From an uncultured Verrucomicrobiota bacterium (GTDB lineage Bacteria > Verrucomicrobiota > Verrucomicrobiia > Opitutales > Opitutaceae), in the NCBI GenBank assembly GCA_903960515.1, contig CAJCBL010000151.1:1-48003 (forward strand): 48,003 bases of DNA, in the 5' to 3' direction. Each line of letters begins with the position of its first letter. Position 1 is the first letter of the stretch. Position numbers and translations under genes: made by a program. Below the pieces are notes generated by a model, which saw only the letters and a program-made list of their open reading frames with translations, made no database searches and was not told the DNA's origin. Positions 1-7,872 of the stretch are shown one piece after another.

Positions 1-617
1 CGTACATATAGCCAAGAGTCAGCAAACCGCGTGGACGTTCTGCGCGTAGCGAATCCTCTCCTTGAAGAACCGGATGCGTGAATTGCGCTAGTCCGGGTCT
101 GTGGGGGTGTCGGCGGGCAACCGCCGGCACTACCCGGAAAGGGCATGCGGTTATCGTGGGGCTGGGGTTGTGCACTGCCGGCGCTGCCCAAGGCGGAGGC
201 GGCCATCGCAACCAGCGGTGGGGTGGCGTTTCCCGAGTACGCGGCCAGGGCTGAGCCGGCCCACCCCGAGTTGGCGGGCGATGCAGTTGTGCCGACCGTG
301 GGCTGGGCGACGGCGATGGCCCGGTGTGTGTGCGCCGGCAGGTGGCTGGTGCTGAGTGTCACCGTTTCGGCACCACCGAGTTGGCCGATTTGGTACGAGC
401 CGCCCGCGGGGGGATTGCCCTGGCCTACGGGGATGCGGCTTTTGAGGTTGGGCAGGGCGAAGGTCGACTGGCCATCGCCGCCGTAGGTGGTGCCGATGAG
501 GGCGAAGAGGGCGTTATTCTGACTGATCGGCAGCAGTTGCCCATCGCAGGAGGCCCAGCCGCGCATGGCAAAATTGTAGGGGGTGAGTCGGATTTCACCG
601 AGGAAAGGACTGCTCAT
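1..617 (-). CDS. Phage tail collar (Mdp-type) protein, partial
   Basis: Reading from ATG at 617, the protein begins MSSPFLGEIRLTPYNFAMRG and continues with WASCDGQLLPISQNNALF, TTYGGDGQSTFALPNL, GGAETVTLS and LPAHTHR. This is the order of a tail-collar domain as found in 'microcystin-dependent protein' family members of about 175-180 residues. Family proteins are usually stand-alone chromosomal genes; their function is unclear, and the collar fold suggests a secreted or surface structure. After residue about 155 (PHDNRMPF) the usual C-terminal segment (LAVNYxIALQGxFP) is not seen in any frame. The frame instead stays open through low-complexity sequence to the window edge, so the gene is either partial and divergent or frameshifted near its end. 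It lies 26 bp downstream of the DUF6916 gene on the same strand and is probably the last gene of that operon. Confidence 0.8.
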   Translation of the reverse strand, partial: MSSPFLGEIRLTPYNFAMRGWASCDGQLLPISQNNALFALIGTTYGGDGQSTFALPNLKSRIPVGQGNPPAGGSYQIGQLGGAETVTLSTSHLPAHTHRAIAVAQPTVGTTASPANSGWAGSALAAYSGNATPPLVAMAASALGSAGSAQPQPHDNRMPFPGSAGGCPPTPPQTRTSAIHASGSSRRGFATRRTSTRFADSWLYV

Positions 618-643
618 GGGGCGATAGAGGTGGCGGGGCGAGG

Positions 644-961
644 CTAGGTGAATACGGCTTCCAAGCGGGCACCGGTGGCATCGGGGCGGATCGGAACGAG
701 GAAGATCGCGAGGGCGCCAAGCTGGGGATGCTCCAGCTCGAAGATTTGTTGAGGCGCGTGAAAATGCGGATCGGCAGGGCGAAAAAGTAGCGAGAAGGGT
801 GCACGCTGGCCGGGGCGGGCCCCACCAAGAGGCTTCACCTCGGCAAGGGTAAAGGCGACGGCCGTAGCGCCCTCGGGTTGCCAGTGGAAGACCTCTCCGA
901 TCAGCGGGGTGAGCCGCTCGTGGGTCAGGGTCGCCAGCGGATCGGTCGGCTCAAGCGACAT
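644..961 (-). CDS. DUF6916 family protein
   Basis: This is a 105-residue protein starting MSLEPTDPLATLTHERLTPL and containing VKPLGG, PFSLLFR, FELEHPQLGALAIFLVPI and a C-terminal LEAVFT. These match my memory of DUF6916, a small domain repeatedly found beside tail-collar (Mdp) genes; its biochemical role is unknown. I chose the ATG at 961 because the conserved domain begins directly after it, and upstream in-frame sequence is low-complexity. The start overlaps the 3' end of the Tat-signal gene by 11 bp, and the collar gene starts 26 bp downstream, so the three are very likely one transcript. No signal peptide is visible. Confidence 0.75.
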   Translation of the reverse strand: MSLEPTDPLATLTHERLTPLIGEVFHWQPEGATAVAFTLAEVKPLGGARPGQRAPFSLLFRPADPHFHAPQQIFELEHPQLGALAIFLVPIRPDATGARLEAVFT

Positions 962-1325
962 GGTGGCGGTTGTCGATCTCGAAGCGGTGGCCCTGGAGAG
1001 TGAATGCGGTAACCGTGCCTTCGGCACGGATGCGGGCGATGCCGAGGGCGGCGCCTCCGGCGAGGGCGGCGAGCATGGTGTCGTAGCAATGCACCACGAC
1101 GCCGATACGAGTGGTGGTGCCGGAGGATTCGATACTTGTGACCCGCCCGTAGCGGCTGATGAGATCCACCACCCTCTGTTGAGAGGGGGCGTCGGCGACT
1201 GGCCCGGGTTGCGGGCCGCCGAGAGCGGATGCGGAGGAGAGCCGCTGGAGAGGCAGGAGCGCGGCCGCTCCTGCAAGTAGAAGGCTGCGGGTGAGAAATT
1301 GACGCCGACAAAACGCGGGGGACAT
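951..1325 (-). CDS. Small exported protein with Tat-like signal
   Basis: This 124-residue protein starts at ATG 1325. It has CRRQFLTRS at residues 6-14 followed by a hydrophobic stretch (LLLAGAAALLPL), a plausible twin-arginine signal. The mature part contains VVDLISRYGRVTSIESSGTTTRIGVVVH and a glycine/alanine-rich helix, and ends HRFEIDNRHHVA. I do not recognise an enzymatic domain. Small Tat-signal proteins of this kind commonly sit beside DUF6916 and tail-collar genes, and this one heads the same operon, overlapping DUF6916 by 11 bp. The neighbours suggest export of a partner of the collar protein; that role is inference. Confidence 0.65.
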   Translation of the reverse strand: MSPAFCRRQFLTRSLLLAGAAALLPLQRLSSASALGGPQPGPVADAPSQQRVVDLISRYGRVTSIESSGTTTRIGVVVHCYDTMLAALAGGAALGIARIRAEGTVTAFTLQGHRFEIDNRHHVA

Positions 1326-1545
1326 GGGGACGGGAACCAGTCGTTGCGGGGAGTTGCGGGTCGAGCATCGGGAAACGTCTCCGCGGTTCAAGCCAAAGGA
1401 TGGCGCGCCGGTTTCGCCTTGTGGTGACGGCGCATCGCGGGAAGATCGCCGCGACCCGAAACTCACACCCGCCGGTGGTCGGCACTGCCTGCGCCCCTCG
1501 TGCGGCACGATCCCCGGCTCCCGCTCACAGCAAGTCTTCCCCGCC

Positions 1546-3261
1546 ATGCAACGCTCCGTCGCCGGCCTGCCGGTCCCTTCTCGTCGTTCCCGCATGTATT
1601 GCTCGGCTGTTGGCGTTGGTGCGCTGGGGCTGCTGGGCTTGGCTACGGCGCTCCCGGCGGCGACGATCAACGTCAACACCACCAGCGATACGTTGGCGGG
1701 CGTGAATACCGCAAGCGTGGCGGTTTTCAACGCCGGTGCTACGCGCAGCCTGCGCGGGGCGATCGTGGCGGTGAACAACGACTCGACCGGCCCGCACACG
1801 ATTAACCTACCGGCCGGCACCTACACTCTCACCCTTGCCAACGCCACCCCGACCACCGCCGAGGATGCCGCCGCCACCGGGGACCTGGATATCCTCAAGC
1901 CGGTGACGATCATCGGCGCGGGTTCGGCTTCGGTGCTTATCCGCGCCGGGACCACGCCGGCCGACGGCATCGACAAGATTTTCTCGGTCAATCCGCTTGC
2001 GGGGCGGGCCGGCTTCGCGGTCTCGCTCAGCGGGGTAACGCTGCGCTACGGTCGCAACCCGATTGTCGCCATCGTGCCCGGCAACAATGCCGGAGGAGCG
2101 ATGGACTTCGACGCCGGGGCGGGCGGCATGGGCTCGCTCACGCTCACCGATGTCGCCTTCGACCAGAATTCCACCACAAACGGCGACGGCGGCGCCCTCG
2201 CGCTTTTCAACGGCGGCACGATCACCGCGACCAACTGCCGCTTCACGGCAAATGCCGCCAGGAGCAGTTCACCCTTTGGGGCGAATGGCGGAGCGCTCTT
2301 TGTCGGAACGACGGTCAACCCCTTGGCCATGGCCTGCACCGGCTGCGTATTCGAGTCCAACAGCACGGCTGCCGTCGTAGGTGGCGCCGCAGGGGCGGGC
2401 GGAGCGGTGTTTTCGTATCGACCTGGCACGCTCACCATCGCGAACAGTCGGATTGTGGGCAACGCGGCCGCCACCGGGGCCACCGCGCTCGCGGCCTCGC
2501 CTGTGACCTCGGCGACGATTGCTGCGGCCAACAACTGGTACGGCAGCAACGCCCCCGCCGCCTCGCTCTTCAGCAGCGGGGTTACGTATTCACCCAATTT
2601 GGTGCTGTCGGTCGTGGCCACCCCTGCGACCGTCGTCGCCGGGCAGGCGAGCGCCAGCGTGGTGGCCGGGATCACCAGGAATTCCGACGGTGCGGCCGGT
2701 TTTTCGGTGCCCGACGGCACTCCGGTGGTCTTCTCCGCCACCCTCGGCACGATCGCCCCGGGCTCCAGCAGCCTCACCGCCGGGACCAAGAGTGCGGCGT
2801 TCAGCCCCGGCTCTGTTACCGGAAACGGTTCGGCCTCCGCCACGGTTGATGGCCAGACGGTGAATACGACGATCACCGTGGTATCGCCGTTTGTCGCCTG
2901 GCAGCAGCAGAATTTCGGTGCCAACGCGGGCAATCCCGCCATCGCCGGCGAGGCAGCAGATCCGGATGCCGACGGCCTCGCCAACCTGCTGGAGTATGCG
3001 CTCGGCTCCAACCCGCAGGCGGCCAACGCCAGCGGAGTCGTTGTGGATACCACGACCGGGGCGCTGCGCCTCACCGCGCCTAAGGTAGCGACCTCCACCG
3101 ACATCACCTACCTCGTCGAAGCCAGCGGTGATATGGTCAACTGGACCGCAAGCGGCACGACGATCGCGATTAATACCGCCACTCAATTGCAAGTGCGCGA
3201 CAATACTTTGCTCAGCGGCGGCAGTCGCCGCTTCATCCGGCTGCGGGTATCGAAGCCTTGA
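1546..3261 (+). CDS. Exported right-handed beta-helix protein
   Basis: This is a 571-residue exported protein. A signal peptide lies within residues 1-45 (hydrophobic VGVGALGLLGLATALPAA). The mature start TINVNTTSDT and a following RSLRGAIVAVNND resemble CSLREA-type openings of surface beta-helix proteins. Roughly residues 60-345 show parallel beta-helix character (GGALALFNGG, TATNCRFTANAA, GGALFVG, TIANSRIVGNAA). Residues about 350-445 look like a bacterial Ig-like domain (VATPATVVAGQAS, GTPVVFSATLGTI). Residues about 447-571 form the C-terminal module DPDADGLANLLEYALGSNP, YLVEASGDMVNWTA, RRFIRLRV that recurs in two other exported proteins here. ATG 1594 is an alternative start. It is transcribed divergently from the Tat/DUF6916/collar operon. 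Likely a surface or secreted carbohydrate-binding or adhesive protein; no catalytic residues are recognised. Confidence 0.8.
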   Translation: MQRSVAGLPVPSRRSRMYCSAVGVGALGLLGLATALPAATINVNTTSDTLAGVNTASVAVFNAGATRSLRGAIVAVNNDSTGPHTINLPAGTYTLTLANATPTTAEDAAATGDLDILKPVTIIGAGSASVLIRAGTTPADGIDKIFSVNPLAGRAGFAVSLSGVTLRYGRNPIVAIVPGNNAGGAMDFDAGAGGMGSLTLTDVAFDQNSTTNGDGGALALFNGGTITATNCRFTANAARSSSPFGANGGALFVGTTVNPLAMACTGCVFESNSTAAVVGGAAGAGGAVFSYRPGTLTIANSRIVGNAAATGATALAASPVTSATIAAANNWYGSNAPAASLFSSGVTYSPNLVLSVVATPATVVAGQASASVVAGITRNSDGAAGFSVPDGTPVVFSATLGTIAPGSSSLTAGTKSAAFSPGSVTGNGSASATVDGQTVNTTITVVSPFVAWQQQNFGANAGNPAIAGEAADPDADGLANLLEYALGSNPQAANASGVVVDTTTGALRLTAPKVATSTDITYLVEASGDMVNWTASGTTIAINTATQLQVRDNTLLSGGSRRFIRLRVSKP

Positions 3262-3333
3262 GTGGTACCGGATAATCCGTGACCCTGCGCTCGCGGAAAC
3301 CTGCCACTCTTGCGTGGACGAGTGCTTGTCCAT

Positions 3334-3407
3334 CGTAGGAGCGTGCTTGCACGCGATGGATTGGGGGAGCGGCGATGCTCAGCTCGCGTGCAAGCACGCT
3401 CCTACGA
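3334..3407. repeat. REP-like palindromic element, copy 1 (paired)
   Basis: The arm at 3334-3357 contains GTAGGAGCGTGCTTGCACGC followed by GAT; its reverse complement occurs at 3384-3407. Each arm is itself a small palindrome (GCGTGC-tt-GCACGC), and the two face each other across about 26 bp, the classic paired REP arrangement. The core closely resembles the Pseudomonas REP core GTAGGAGCGAGCTTGCTCGC. It lies in the convergent spacer between the beta-helix gene and prc, so it may also terminate transcription from both sides. Confidence 0.85.
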
Positions 3408-3461
3408 CGGAAGGTACGGACACAAGGTCCGACCCTAAACCGGAGGGAATGCGTGGATCGT

Positions 3462-3518
3462 GCGTAGTGTGCTTGCACGCGATCCTCGCCATGAATCGCG
3501 TGCAAGTACGCTGCTACA
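3462..3518. repeat. REP-like palindromic element, copy 2 (degenerate)
   Basis: Arms at 3462-3483 (GCGTAGTGTGCTTGCACGCG) and 3495-3518 (ATCGCGTGCAAGTACGCTGC) match copy 1 with several substitutions (GTAGT for GTAGGAG in the left arm; GTACGCTGC for GCACGCTCC in the right). It lies about 55 bp beyond copy 1 in the same convergent spacer. Confidence 0.7.
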
Positions 3519-3605
3519 ACAGAATGGACACGGCCGAGGCCGGAACCCGGAAGGCTGAATCGCGTGCGCCCAGCGCAGCCCCGATTGGCAGGCGGCCTTC
3601 CCGGA

Positions 3606-3691
3606 GCGCCAGTTACCAAGTGGCTTCTCCGAAGCGCCGGCTACCAACCGGCGGGCATCGGAGAGCCGGCTACTTAACCGGCTCTCCTCGG
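3606..3691. repeat. Three tandem 28-30 bp hairpin units
   Basis: Three consecutive units begin near 3606, 3634 and 3661. Each carries a short stem around the loop TACCAA or TACTTAA: GCCAGTTACCAAGTGGC, GCCGGCTACCAACCGGC and AGCCGGCTACTTAACCGGCT. Each unit ends with a (T)CGGA-like spacer. A fourth, weaker unit may precede them near 3575-3605. They lie 3' of prc (minus strand) and 3' of the beta-helix gene (plus strand). Nothing coding is seen in the rest of 3262-3773. Confidence 0.7.
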
Positions 3692-3773
3692 AGAAACGAC
3701 CGTCTCTACGGCTGAACACACCGAGAAGGCAGAGGATTCAGGGCGAACAGCCGTGCGCCTGTCTGCACATCGC

Positions 3774-5999
3774 TCAGCGAACCGGGGCGAAGAGGTTGGG
3801 CTGGTTCGCGGCGACCGGATTGCCGCTCTGCGCCCAGAGTTGGGGCTGCGGCCAGAGGGTGATCGCGTCGGAGAGCACGCGGAGGCTTTCGCGCAGATGA
3901 ATGTCGACCTTGATCTTGGGATCGTCGCGGTCGGCCTCGTCTTTGTCGGCGTCGGCCGGATCGGGCTTGGGTTCGGGAGTGGGCTCTACGTTGTCGAGGA
4001 GCACGTCGGTGCTGGCGTAGTTGGCTTTTGCGAGCAGGGCGCGCTCCTTTTTGCTGGAATCCCGGAAGGCGTCGTCGTCGGTCTTCTGGGCGAGGCGGGC
4101 ATCAAGGTTGAGCGAGATGCTCTTGCGCTCGTCGTGCTGCCTGAAACGGTCGATGCCGCGCCGCAGGTACGAGAACTCTTCGAGGCCTACCTGGCGGGTG
4201 AGGCTGCGTTGGCGCAGCGCGGCGATAAAGCTGGGGGCGAGGGCTGTACCGTCGAAGCGGGCGGTCTTGATGGTGTCCCAAGCTAGGGCGTGGGGGAGAT
4301 CGGACTCGCCGATGGGCAGGAACTCCTCGATGGAGGGCAGGGCGATGTCGGAGAGCACTCCGCGGTTCTGAGTGGAGGCGCCGTTGGGCAGGTAGAATTT
4401 CTGGATTGTCATCTTGGTGGCACCGCTTCGGGGCGGGTTATCCAGCAGGCGCCGGAAACGGGAGTCGTCCAAGATCGGCATGACAGCCTGCACGGTGCCC
4501 TTTCCGTGGGTGGAGTTGTCGCCGATGACAATGGCGCGGCCGTAGTTCTGGAGTGCTCCGGCGACGATCTCCGAGGCGGAGGCGCTGTAACGGGAAGTGA
4601 GTACTGCGAGGGGGCCGTCCCATACGGTGCGGGGGTTTTCGTCGTCGCGCACCTCGATGCGGCCGCTGGAGTCTTTTACTTGGACTACCGGGCCCTTGGC
4701 GATGAAGAGGCCGGTGAGATCTACGGCTTCGGAGAGGAGCCCTCCGCCGTTGGGGCGAAGGTCGAGCACCATGCCGGTGGCGCCTGCAGCGATGAGCTTG
4801 TGCAGGAGTTGCTCTACGTCGCGGGTGGCGCTTACGCCCTTGGAGGGGCCGTCTTCGTCGTCGTTGGCCCCGTAGAAGGCGGGCAGGGCGATGACTCCGA
4901 TGGTTGTCGTGCCTTTGCCGTCGGCCGTGGGCACTTGCTGGAGCGTGGCATGGGCGCGGCTGGCGTTGAGCTTCACGACTTCGCGCACGAGGGTGACTTC
5001 GCGGCGGGCGGAGGGGTCGGTGGCGTCGCCGGGGATGATGAGGAGACGAGCGAGGGTGCCTTTGTCGCCTCGGATGAGCTGGACGACCTTGCGAAGTTTC
5101 ATGCCGACAACATCTACCATCTCGGCGGGGCCTTGGGCGACGCCAACGATCTTGTCGTTGGGATGAAGTTGCTTGGAGAGATCGGCGGGGCCGCCGGGGA
5201 TGAGTTCGCGGATGGTGCAGACGCCGTCCTCCTCGGAGAGTTGGGCCCCGATGCCGATGAGCTTGAGCTTCATCTGCATGTTGAAGTCGTCGAGGGTGGA
5301 GGGCGACATGTACGCGGTGTGTGGGTCGTACATGGCGGCGAGTGCTGAGAGGTAGACCTCCTGAACTTCTTCGCTGTCGACCTCGGCGAGGCTGTGCTGA
5401 AGCCGCTCGTAGCGTTTGCGAACGTTCTCTTTGGCGATCTCGATGGTCTTCTTGTTGAGGACGTCCTGAAGAAGTTCGAACTTGAGCCGCTTGTGCCAGA
5501 GGTCGTCGGCTTCCTCAGCGGTGGCGGGCCAAGGGGACTTGGCTCGGTCCCAGTGAAACTCATCGTTGGCCGCGAAATCGATTTGCTGGGCCAGTTCGAG
5601 TTGGATCCAGGCAACGCGGGCGGTGACTCGATCCTTGTAGATCCGGAATGCCTCGTAGGCGGAATCGATGTTGCCCAAGTAGCGCAGGTCCTTGGCTAGG
5701 CGCTCACCGAAGCGGGCCGTGAGGCTGGCTTGATCGGAGGCCAGAAAGAACATGTGCTGCGAGTCAAACTCACCCATGAAGTCCGGCAGCAGTTGGGCGA
5801 AGTCGTCGTTGGTGAGCTCTCGGCCTTGGAAGTGAAAACTTTCCAGGAAGCGCACCATGCGGGTGGTTTCCTGAATCATCACCGGGGTGGTGGTGAACTT
5901 CGAGGCGGGAGCGGGCGTCTGGGGGACGCCGTAGGCCAAGCCGAAGGCGAGGAACAGGGCGGAGGCGGAGAAGAGGCGGCGGTTCACGGTGGTACTCAA
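3774..5999 (-). CDS. prc: Carboxy-terminal processing (tail-specific) protease Prc/Tsp, S41
   Basis: This is a 741-residue periplasmic serine protease. The N-terminus NRRLFSASALFLAFGLAYG is a signal peptide. Residues about 40-220 form the Prc N-terminal helical domain (FDSQHMFFLASD; YDPHTAYMSP at 224-233). A PDZ domain spans about 240-330 (LIGIGAQL, IRELIPGGPADLS, LIRGDKGT). The S41 protease core follows with GMVLDLRPNGGG, then SASASEIVAGALQNYGRA with catalytic Ser474, and HGKGTVQ with general-base Lys500. Residues about 580-700 form the C-terminal region typical of the long Prc forms. The family degrades or trims proteins from unstructured C-termini in the periplasm. The start is TTG at 5999; GTG at 5987 would give a slightly shorter signal peptide and is equally plausible. 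No Shine-Dalgarno is visible. It appears monocistronic. Confidence 0.95.
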   Translation of the reverse strand: MSTTVNRRLFSASALFLAFGLAYGVPQTPAPASKFTTTPVMIQETTRMVRFLESFHFQGRELTNDDFAQLLPDFMGEFDSQHMFFLASDQASLTARFGERLAKDLRYLGNIDSAYEAFRIYKDRVTARVAWIQLELAQQIDFAANDEFHWDRAKSPWPATAEEADDLWHKRLKFELLQDVLNKKTIEIAKENVRKRYERLQHSLAEVDSEEVQEVYLSALAAMYDPHTAYMSPSTLDDFNMQMKLKLIGIGAQLSEEDGVCTIRELIPGGPADLSKQLHPNDKIVGVAQGPAEMVDVVGMKLRKVVQLIRGDKGTLARLLIIPGDATDPSARREVTLVREVVKLNASRAHATLQQVPTADGKGTTTIGVIALPAFYGANDDEDGPSKGVSATRDVEQLLHKLIAAGATGMVLDLRPNGGGLLSEAVDLTGLFIAKGPVVQVKDSSGRIEVRDDENPRTVWDGPLAVLTSRYSASASEIVAGALQNYGRAIVIGDNSTHGKGTVQAVMPILDDSRFRRLLDNPPRSGATKMTIQKFYLPNGASTQNRGVLSDIALPSIEEFLPIGESDLPHALAWDTIKTARFDGTALAPSFIAALRQRSLTRQVGLEEFSYLRRGIDRFRQHDERKSISLNLDARLAQKTDDDAFRDSSKKERALLAKANYASTDVLLDNVEPTPEPKPDPADADKDEADRDDPKIKVDIHLRESLRVLSDAITLWPQPQLWAQSGNPVAANQPNLFAPVR

Positions 6000-6319
6000 A
6001 GGTGGCTGAAGGGAAACGCAGTGGACGGAAAGGTTCCAGCGGGAAGGAGGGAGGATGGAGGCTGTGCTGGAAGAGAAAATGCAGGCATGGGCAGCGAAGG
6101 AGGTTCCAGCGGATGGGGGGGCGAGGATAGGTAATGGGCCCTATCGGCGCGGGCGGGCTGCACTGAAGTCGCGAGCTTGGGCGCGTTCGTAATCGGTTGA
6201 GCGGGGAGAAAGGGGCTCGGCTACCCGCAGTGGAGGAGTGGAGGGCTCACTGGCGCCCGGTCCCCATCGGCAACCGCCCCGGATTGCCCTGCGGAGTGGC
6301 CGGGGCCGGCCGGCCGGCC
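6000..6319. other. Intergenic region between rhomboid gene and prc
   Basis: About 320 bp without a recognisable gene. It separates the 3' end of the rhomboid gene from the 5' end of prc (both minus strand), so the prc promoter should lie here; I see no convincing -35/-10 pair. A 16-nt GGCC-repeat palindrome at 6304-6319 abuts the rhomboid stop codon and could fold in its transcript. Confidence 0.5.
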
Positions 6320-7207
6320 CTAGTGTTTGCTCAGCAGGTTGTGAGCGGCGTCTAGGGTACGTTTTTCCTCGGCGGTGAGGGAGCCGAAGCCGCTGAGGTT
6401 GATCTTGTCGAGGATGCGATCGACCTCGATCTTGAGATCATGGAGGGCAGGGATGTTGGCTTTCGCGGGGCCGGCGGCGCTTGGAGTCTTCTTTTTCTTC
6501 ATCCACGCGGGCAATTCGATCACCGGGCTGGAGGGGGCGAGTTCTACAGCCTCATCGGCTTGGCGTATGGCGCGGAAGGCGATGATGCCGGCAAGGATGC
6601 CGGCGACGTGGGCGGAATGGGCGTAGGGGCTGTGCGCCACCGGGAAGAGTTCGGCGAAGAGAAAGAAGATCGTCTCGATGCAGCCGACCACCATCAGCAA
6701 ATAGCGAGGCACCACAGTCACCGGGATGATGAAGAACAGCAGTAAGGTGAGTCGATCATAGGCGAACTGGCAGCAGAAGAGCGCCAGCAGTCCGTAGGAT
6801 CCGCCGGAGGCGCCGATGAGCAGCGGGTGCCCCGTGCGGGTGAAGTTCACTGCCAGCCAGAACAATCCGGCGGCCAAAACGGCGCCCGCGTAGGAGAGAA
6901 GCAGGCGGTTGCGGCCCAGAGCGGGCAGGAGCAGGCGCCCGATGAAGAGGATGCTCAGGGCGTTGCCGATGAGGTGGAAGAGGTTGCCCGGGTCGTGGAG
7001 GAAACTGTAGGTGAAAAGCACCCATACGCGGCCGTGCAAAATGTTGTCGGGGCTGAGGGCCAGCCAGTTGTCGGTGAAGCCCGGCGAGAGCCAGTTCAGC
7101 AGGCACTGTATTGTGAATCCGGCGACAAGGGCGCCGACCAGCCACAGCAAGGGCGCCAGCTCCTGTGCCGGGTTTGTATCGCGCATGTAATAGCGGTCGG
7201 AGCTCAT
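6320..7207 (-). CDS. Rhomboid family intramembrane serine protease
   Basis: This is a 295-residue polytopic membrane protein. The N-terminus (residues about 18-40) is a first membrane segment. VWVLFTYSFLHDPGNLFHLIGNALSILFIG (about 61-90) is the typical rhomboid region preceding the active site. GASGGSYGLLALF supplies the GxSG serine (Ser134), and YAHSAHVAGILAG supplies the partner histidine (His200). Family members cleave transmembrane substrates within the bilayer. After about residue 215 a soluble tail of about 80 residues follows (PAWMKKKKTPSAAG and IEVDRILDKINLSGFGSLTAEEKRTLDAAHNLL), resembling C-terminal extensions often attached to bacterial rhomboids. The ATG at 7207 is the only good start. 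It is divergent from the ferredoxin gene. Confidence 0.93.
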   Translation of the reverse strand: MSSDRYYMRDTNPAQELAPLLWLVGALVAGFTIQCLLNWLSPGFTDNWLALSPDNILHGRVWVLFTYSFLHDPGNLFHLIGNALSILFIGRLLLPALGRNRLLLSYAGAVLAAGLFWLAVNFTRTGHPLLIGASGGSYGLLALFCCQFAYDRLTLLLFFIIPVTVVPRYLLMVVGCIETIFFLFAELFPVAHSPYAHSAHVAGILAGIIAFRAIRQADEAVELAPSSPVIELPAWMKKKKTPSAAGPAKANIPALHDLKIEVDRILDKINLSGFGSLTAEEKRTLDAAHNLLSKH

Positions 7208-7496
7208 CGGAGGCCGGCCAGCTTAGGAATATTCGGGGGGAAAACAAGAGTCTCGCCGGTGTTTTGCAGCTTCCAGGGAAGAGACCGCACGGTTTGGTGA
7301 CCAGCCGGCCACGGGGGCGCTCCATCGCCCCGGTGGGAGGCGGAGGCGCGATCAAGGATCCGCGGCGTAGTGCGGTCGGCATGCCACGGGTGCACCATTA
7401 GTCCGGGCGCCGAGGAGCGGCGATGCGCCGTGGGCACTCGCCGGCCCGGGTTAGCCTCTTGACTCGTGGGCCGCTGCGACTTTCTCTCGTCTCACT

Positions 7497-7733
7497 ATGG
7501 CGAACAAAGCTGAAAAATGGGCCGACAACGTCGCTGGTAAATTCTACGTGGACCAGCAGTGCATCGATTGCGACCTGTGCCGCGAGACCGCTGCCGACTT
7601 TTTCTCGAGGCACGAGGAGGGTGGCTACACCTTCGTTTCCAAGCAGCCTAAAACTGATGAGGAAATCGCCCAGTGCACCGAGGCCCTTGAAGGCTGCCCG
7701 GTCGAGGCGATCGGCAACGACGGGGACCAGTAA
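7497..7733 (+). CDS. Ferredoxin, single [4Fe-4S] cluster
   Basis: This 78-residue protein has C22-IDC25-DLC28 and a distal C67-P, the CxxCxxC...CP pattern of a single-cluster 4Fe-4S ferredoxin. An extra Cys60 lies seven residues before the last ligand. The acidic composition and the flanking FYVDQQCIDCDLCRETA and EGCPVEAIG are typical of soluble ferredoxins of the Fer4_13-like type. It would carry electrons in the cytoplasm; no redox partner is adjacent. ATG 7497 is preceded by a pyrimidine-rich leader (CTTTCTCTCGTCTCACT) rather than a Shine-Dalgarno. It has its own strong terminator at 7761-7792, so it is probably a monocistronic gene. Confidence 0.9.
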   Translation: MANKAEKWADNVAGKFYVDQQCIDCDLCRETAADFFSRHEEGGYTFVSKQPKTDEEIAQCTEALEGCPVEAIGNDGDQ

Positions 7734-7760
7734 GCGAGCCGGCCAATACTGATTTTGGAG

Positions 7761-7792
7761 AAAGCGCGGTTCCGCAAGGACCGCGCTTTTTT
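7761..7792 (+). terminator. Rho-independent terminator of ferredoxin gene
   Basis: A near-perfect stem AAAGCGCGGT...ACCGCGCTTT with a short loop (TCCGCAAGG region) is followed by a T-run (CTTTTTT). It lies 28 bp after the ferredoxin stop codon. Confidence 0.9.
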
Positions 7793-7837
7793 GCGCCCGT
7801 ACGGGGGGCGGAGGTACAGGAAGGAAAAACCCGCTTG

Positions 7838-7862
7838 TTAAGGCCGTTGGATTTTGCCTTAA
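7838..7862. promoter_or_regulatory. Inverted repeat upstream of TonB-dependent receptor
   Basis: TTAAGGC (7838-7844) and GCCTTAA (7856-7862) form a perfect 7-bp inverted repeat across 11 bp, ending 10 bp before the receptor start codon. It could be an operator or a leader hairpin occluding initiation. It is not recognisable as a Fur box. Confidence 0.4.
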
Positions 7863-7872
7863 CCTGCGCCCG

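Noticed and set aside
1-1325. Prophage fragment suggested by the tail-collar protein
   Set aside because: No capsid, terminase, portal or integrase genes are near; Mdp collar proteins with DUF6916 and a Tat protein are usual stand-alone chromosomal clusters.
4290-5348. Long plus-strand open frame (about 350 residues) antisense to prc
   Set aside because: Its product is glycine/valine/acid-rich with no domain. The minus strand carries a complete Prc with all catalytic motifs, so this is a GC-driven shadow.
7793-7872. Cobalamin or other riboswitch before the TonB receptor
   Set aside because: The space between the ferredoxin terminator and the start codon is only about 80 bp and lacks conserved box sequences.
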